From an uncultured Alistipes sp. (GTDB lineage: Bacteria; Bacteroidota; Bacteroidia; Bacteroidales; Rikenellaceae), in assembly GCA_900769525.1 (NCBI GenBank), contig CAAGGY010000091.1:1-17401 (forward strand): a DNA stretch of 17,401 nucleotides. The letters run 5' to 3'. How positions within the stretch are numbered: position 1 is the first letter of the stretch; each line of letters starts with the position of its first letter. A program made the translations under genes and the position numbers. Below the pieces are notes generated by a model. The model had not been told where the DNA came from. It was given only the letters and a program-made list of their open reading frames with translations, and did no database searches. Of the stretch, positions 14,224 through 17,401 are shown piece after piece.

Positions 14224-14252
14224 TTATTTCCAAGAAATAAGCGTTAATTTTG
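14224..14252 (+). promoter_or_regulatory. lon promoter with an inverted repeat next to the -7 element
   Basis: TAATTTTG at 14245-14252 matches the -7 element TAnnTTTG, predicting a transcript start near 14259 and a leader of about 18 nt. No good -33 TTTG is visible. Just upstream, TTATTTC (14224-14230), spacer CAA and GAAATAA (14234-14240) form a perfect 7-bp inverted repeat lying where the promoter spacer should be. It does not resemble the CIRCE element. A regulator may control this stress protease here. Confidence 0.55.
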
Positions 14253-14263
14253 TCGCATAAAAA

Positions 14264-14273
14264 CACAATTGTG
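14264..14273 (+). promoter_or_regulatory. 10-bp palindrome in the lon leader
   Basis: CACAATTGTG is perfectly palindromic and ends 3 bp before the lon ATG at 14277. It could be an operator half or a chance feature of AT-rich DNA; at this length chance is plausible. Confidence 0.3.
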
Positions 14274-14276
14274 ACT

Positions 14277-16697
14277 ATGAGCAAGAAAAAAGATATAGAG
14301 ATTGACGACATGGGTTTGGTGCCCGAGCTCTTCGATGGCAAGCACCAGGTTATACCCATTATTTCGGGTGGCGACGACACCATCGAGGAGGTGCAGTTGC
14401 CAGAGGCACTTCCAATATTGACACTACGCAGTTCGGTAATCTTCCCTGGCTCGGTGACCCCTATCACCGTTGGCCGTCCTAAGTCGATTGCCCTGGTGCG
14501 TGCCGTAGAGGCTGGCGACGGTCTTCTCGGCGCAGTGCTTCAGATTGATGGCGAGGTTGAGGACCCTAAGCCAAGCGATATGCACAAGATAGGTACCTCG
14601 GCACGTATCCTCAAAATCTTGGAGATGCCTAATGGCAACCTAACGGTTATCCTCGCCGGCTTGGAGAAGATTGAGGTTAAGGAGTATATCTCAACAAAGC
14701 CTTACTTCACCGCCACAGTAACACCAATCCAGGACAGCACTCCCGACACTAAGAATGTCGAGTTTATGGCCCTCGTGGACTCTATCCGTGAGGTGGCACT
14801 CAGCATTATCAACATATCGCACTCGATGCCTAAGGAGGCGGCATTTGCCATCAAGAACCTCGACTCGAGCCGTGCTATTGTAAACTTCATATGCTCAAAT
14901 ATGGAGCTTACGGACGACGACCGTCAGCACCTGCTTGAGGCACCAGGCTTGTTGGCACGCTCACGCCGTCTACTTGAGATTTTGGTACGTGAGCAGCAGC
15001 TTGCCGAGCTCAAGAACGACATCCAGAATAAGGTGAAGCAGGAGATGGATAAGCAGCAGCGTGAGTACTACCTCCAGCAGCAGGCACGTGTAATCCAGGA
15101 TGAGCTTGGCGAGGGCACCGATGCCGATATAGATAAGCTCCGTGAGGCTGCCAAGAGTAAGAAGTGGTCGGAGGCTACAGCCAAGATGTTCGAGAAGGAG
15201 CTCGCACGTCTTGAGCGCCTCAACCCCGCCATTGCCGAGTATTCAGTGCAGATTAACTACCTTCAGCTTATGCTCGACCTTCCATGGGACGAGATGACCG
15301 AAGACCGCCTCGACCTCAAGGCGGTGCGTGAGCAGCTCGACAAGGACCACTTCGGTTTGGAGGAGGTCAAGGAGCGTTTGTTGGAGCACCTTGCAGTTAT
15401 CAAGCTTAAGGGCGACCTTAAGTCACCTATCCTATGCCTCTATGGCCCTCCAGGTGTTGGTAAGACATCGTTGGGTAAGTCGGTAGCCGAGGCTATGGGC
15501 CGTAAGTTTGGTCGCATATCGTTGGGTGGTTTGCACGACGAGTCAGAGATTCGTGGTCACCGCCGCACATATATCGGCGCTATGCCTGGCCGTATCATCG
15601 AGACTATCAAGCGCTGCGGTGCTTCAAACCCAGTAATCATCCTCGACGAGATTGACAAAGTGTCAAAGTCGAACCATGGCGACCCATCGAGCGCACTCCT
15701 TGAGGTGCTCGACCCTGAGCAGAACACCACCTTCCATGACAACTATCTCGACACGGAGTATGACCTCTCGAAGGTGCTGTTCATTGCTACGGCAAACAAC
15801 ATCAACAACATCTCTACGGCTCTGCGTGACCGCATGGAGATGATTAACATACCTGGCTATATCCTTGAAGATAAGGTCAATATCGCAACTAAGCACCTCA
15901 TCAAGAAGCAGCGTGACGCTCACGGCATTGACGACGACAAGCTCTCGCTTACGAACGATGCTATTGTGCGCATCATCGAGGACTACACCCGTGAATCGGG
16001 TGTGCGTACCCTTGACAAGAACATCGCCAAGATTGCCCGCAATCGTGCTAAGGCTATCGCCCTGGAGGAGGAGTACAAGGCTACGTTGGAGGCATCAGAT
16101 ATCGAGCCAATATTGGGTAAGCCTAAGTTCCGCAACGACCGCTACGACATCGAGGGTATGCGTGGTGTGGTGACAGGCCTTGCATGGACCGAGGTGGGTG
16201 GCGACATCCTCTACATCGAGTCGATACTGACACCTGGCAAGGGTAAACTCAACCTTACGGGTAACCTCGGCGACGTGATGAAGGAGTCGGCAACAATTGC
16301 CTACGAGTGGGTTATGGCACACTACGAGCAGCTCGGCATCGACCGCAAGATGTTCGAGGAGTACGACCTTAATATCCACGTGCCTGAGGGTGCAATACCT
16401 AAGGATGGCCCATCGGCAGGTATCACGATGATTACATCTATCGCCTCGACATATACTGGTCGTGAGGTTAAGGAGCGCATAGCAATGACAGGTGAGACAA
16501 CACTGCGTGGCCGTGTGACAGCCGTGGGTGGCATCAAAGAGAAGATTCTCGCTGCCAAGCGTGCTGGCATCACCGAGCTCATCCTCTCGGACGAGAACCG
16601 CAAGGATATCGAGGAGATTAAGCCAGAGTACCTTGAGGGCTTGAAGTTCAACTTCGTAACAACAAACGACGAGGTGCTTAACCTCGCACTCAAATAA
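14277..16697 (+). CDS. lon: ATP-dependent Lon protease
   Basis: An 806-residue cytoplasmic AAA+ serine protease of the LonA type that degrades misfolded and regulatory proteins. It has the N-terminal substrate-binding domain (about 40-235; LPILTLRSSVIFPGSVTPI), a coiled-coil helical region (about 240-340), an AAA+ module with Walker A GPPGVGKT (390-397, K396), IRGHRRTYIGAMPGRI and Walker B ILDEID (D457, E458), and the protease domain with PKDGPSAGITM (catalytic S713) and GGIKEK (catalytic K754). Length and motif order are normal. The frame is open nine codons further to a TTG at 14250, but that codon overlaps the -7 promoter element, so ATG 14277 is preferred. The UbiD-like gene begins 8 bp after its stop. 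Confidence 0.97.
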   Translation: MSKKKDIEIDDMGLVPELFDGKHQVIPIISGGDDTIEEVQLPEALPILTLRSSVIFPGSVTPITVGRPKSIALVRAVEAGDGLLGAVLQIDGEVEDPKPSDMHKIGTSARILKILEMPNGNLTVILAGLEKIEVKEYISTKPYFTATVTPIQDSTPDTKNVEFMALVDSIREVALSIINISHSMPKEAAFAIKNLDSSRAIVNFICSNMELTDDDRQHLLEAPGLLARSRRLLEILVREQQLAELKNDIQNKVKQEMDKQQREYYLQQQARVIQDELGEGTDADIDKLREAAKSKKWSEATAKMFEKELARLERLNPAIAEYSVQINYLQLMLDLPWDEMTEDRLDLKAVREQLDKDHFGLEEVKERLLEHLAVIKLKGDLKSPILCLYGPPGVGKTSLGKSVAEAMGRKFGRISLGGLHDESEIRGHRRTYIGAMPGRIIETIKRCGASNPVIILDEIDKVSKSNHGDPSSALLEVLDPEQNTTFHDNYLDTEYDLSKVLFIATANNINNISTALRDRMEMINIPGYILEDKVNIATKHLIKKQRDAHGIDDDKLSLTNDAIVRIIEDYTRESGVRTLDKNIAKIARNRAKAIALEEEYKATLEASDIEPILGKPKFRNDRYDIEGMRGVVTGLAWTEVGGDILYIESILTPGKGKLNLTGNLGDVMKESATIAYEWVMAHYEQLGIDRKMFEEYDLNIHVPEGAIPKDGPSAGITMITSIASTYTGREVKERIAMTGETTLRGRVTAVGGIKEKILAAKRAGITELILSDENRKDIEEIKPEYLEGLKFNFVTTNDEVLNLALK

Positions 16698-16705
16698 TTG
16701 AGCTA

Positions 16706-17401
16706 ATGAGACTTAGAGAGTATATCGCACGACTTGAGGCTGCGGGTGAGCTGCAACGCATAAGCACACCCGTGAGCACTCGTTTCGAGATTACGGAGAT
16801 TACCGACCGCATATCCAAGAGCGAGGGTGGTGGCAAGGCACTTCTCTTTGAGAATACAGGCACCGACTACCCCGTATTGATGAATATGATGGGCTCGGAT
16901 CGTCGTATTGCGATGGCTCTCGGTGTCGAGTCGCTCGACGATATTGCTCGACGCATCGACATGCTGCTCAAGAGCGCCACGTCGCCCAAGAACACGCTAA
17001 TGGATAAGCTCCGAATGTTACCACTCCTCAACGACGTGGCTAAGTGGTTTCCTCGCAAGATTTCGGGTCGTGGCGAGTGTCAGGAGGTCGTCATCGAGGG
17101 TGACGACGTAGACCTCACGAAGCTCCCTATCCTCACTTCATGGGGCTACGACGGAGGTCCATTCATCACACTCCCCATGGTCTGCACCGTAGACCCTGAG
17201 ACGGGCATTCCCAACATCGGAATGTATCGTATGCAGATCTTCGATAAGCGCACTACGGGTATGCATTGGCACCGCCACAAGACTGGAGCACGCCACTACG
17301 ACGCCTACAAGCGCCTCGGCAAGCGAATGCCCGTAAGCGTAGCCTTAGGTGGCGATCCAGCATATATCTACTCGGCAACAGCACCCATGCCAGACAATAT
17401 G
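16706..17401 (+). CDS. ubiD: UbiD-family prenylated-FMN-dependent decarboxylase, partial
   Basis: The first 232 residues of a UbiD-type reversible decarboxylase, cut by the right edge with no stop in frame. Family features are MRLREYIARLEAAGEL at the start, a GDDVDLTKLPILTSWGYDGGPFIT block and NIGMYRMQIFDKRTTGMHWH followed by RHK (about 174-200), the region that binds metal and prenylated FMN in UbiD enzymes. The catalytic E-x-x-x-R-E part lies outside the window. The cofactor is made by UbiX, not seen here. In a phylum that generally makes menaquinone rather than ubiquinone, the substrate is uncertain and the symbol should be read as family only. The ATG at 16706 is 8 bp after lon, so both are probably on one mRNA. 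Confidence 0.92.
   Translation, partial: MRLREYIARLEAAGELQRISTPVSTRFEITEITDRISKSEGGGKALLFENTGTDYPVLMNMMGSDRRIAMALGVESLDDIARRIDMLLKSATSPKNTLMDKLRMLPLLNDVAKWFPRKISGRGECQEVVIEGDDVDLTKLPILTSWGYDGGPFITLPMVCTVDPETGIPNIGMYRMQIFDKRTTGMHWHRHKTGARHYDAYKRLGKRMPVSVALGGDPAYIYSATAPMPDNM

Noticed and set aside
14250..14276. A nine-codon upstream extension of Lon starting at TTG
   Set aside because: The TTG overlaps the -7 element (14245-14252), so it would precede the predicted transcript start.
1..17401. Mobile elements, CRISPR arrays, tRNA or rRNA genes
   Set aside because: No transposase, integrase, regularly spaced repeat array, or recognisable RNA gene was seen on either strand.

Overview
The window reads as chromosomal DNA from a member of the Bacteroidales (Bacteroidota). 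The evidence is a SusC-type TonB-dependent receptor, the 'TTTG N19-21 TAnnTTTG' promoters typical of the phylum, mostly absent Shine-Dalgarno sequences, a Porin_10-type outer-membrane protein, and a standalone mannose-1-phosphate guanylyltransferase. The genus cannot be fixed by eye. No rRNA, tRNA, CRISPR array, IS element, phage gene or integration site was seen.

Layout. (1) 1-2824, minus strand: a glycan-uptake operon with an SLC45/GPH-like MFS sugar permease followed by a SusC receptor that runs off the left edge; SusD and the enzymes would lie outside. (2) 2825-3224: a 400-bp divergent regulatory region with a perfect 22-bp palindrome, a shorter inverted repeat and promoters. (3) 3225-5380, plus: a multi-pass LytS-type histidine kinase and a LytTR response regulator, overlapping by 4 bp. 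(4) 5428-9094, plus: a promoter, then an outer-membrane polysaccharide export lipoprotein (Wza/OPX), a Wzc-type tyrosine autokinase/chain-length protein and a small capless HAD phosphatase-like protein, closed by a strong two-way terminator. No glycosyltransferase, flippase or polymerase follows. (5) 9180-12876, minus: pssA (phosphatidylserine synthase), a Porin_10-type barrel protein and a lytic transglycosylase, apparently one envelope operon. (6) 13005-14078, plus: GDP-mannose pyrophosphorylase, with a terminator. (7) 14277-17401, plus: Lon protease and a UbiD-family decarboxylase, cut by the right edge.

How the parts fit. Most of the window deals with the cell envelope: glycan import, polysaccharide export, phospholipid synthesis, peptidoglycan turnover, an outer-membrane barrel, and GDP-mannose supply for surface glycans. 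The two-component system lies between the sugar-uptake operon and the export operon and could control either. Several promoters carry inverted or direct repeats in operator-like positions. The promoters of pssA and the GDP-mannose gene occupy the same DNA on opposite strands. Nothing here is clearly a new class of system. The most distinctive unit is the kinase/LytTR pair beside a stand-alone OPX-BY-kinase-HAD operon.
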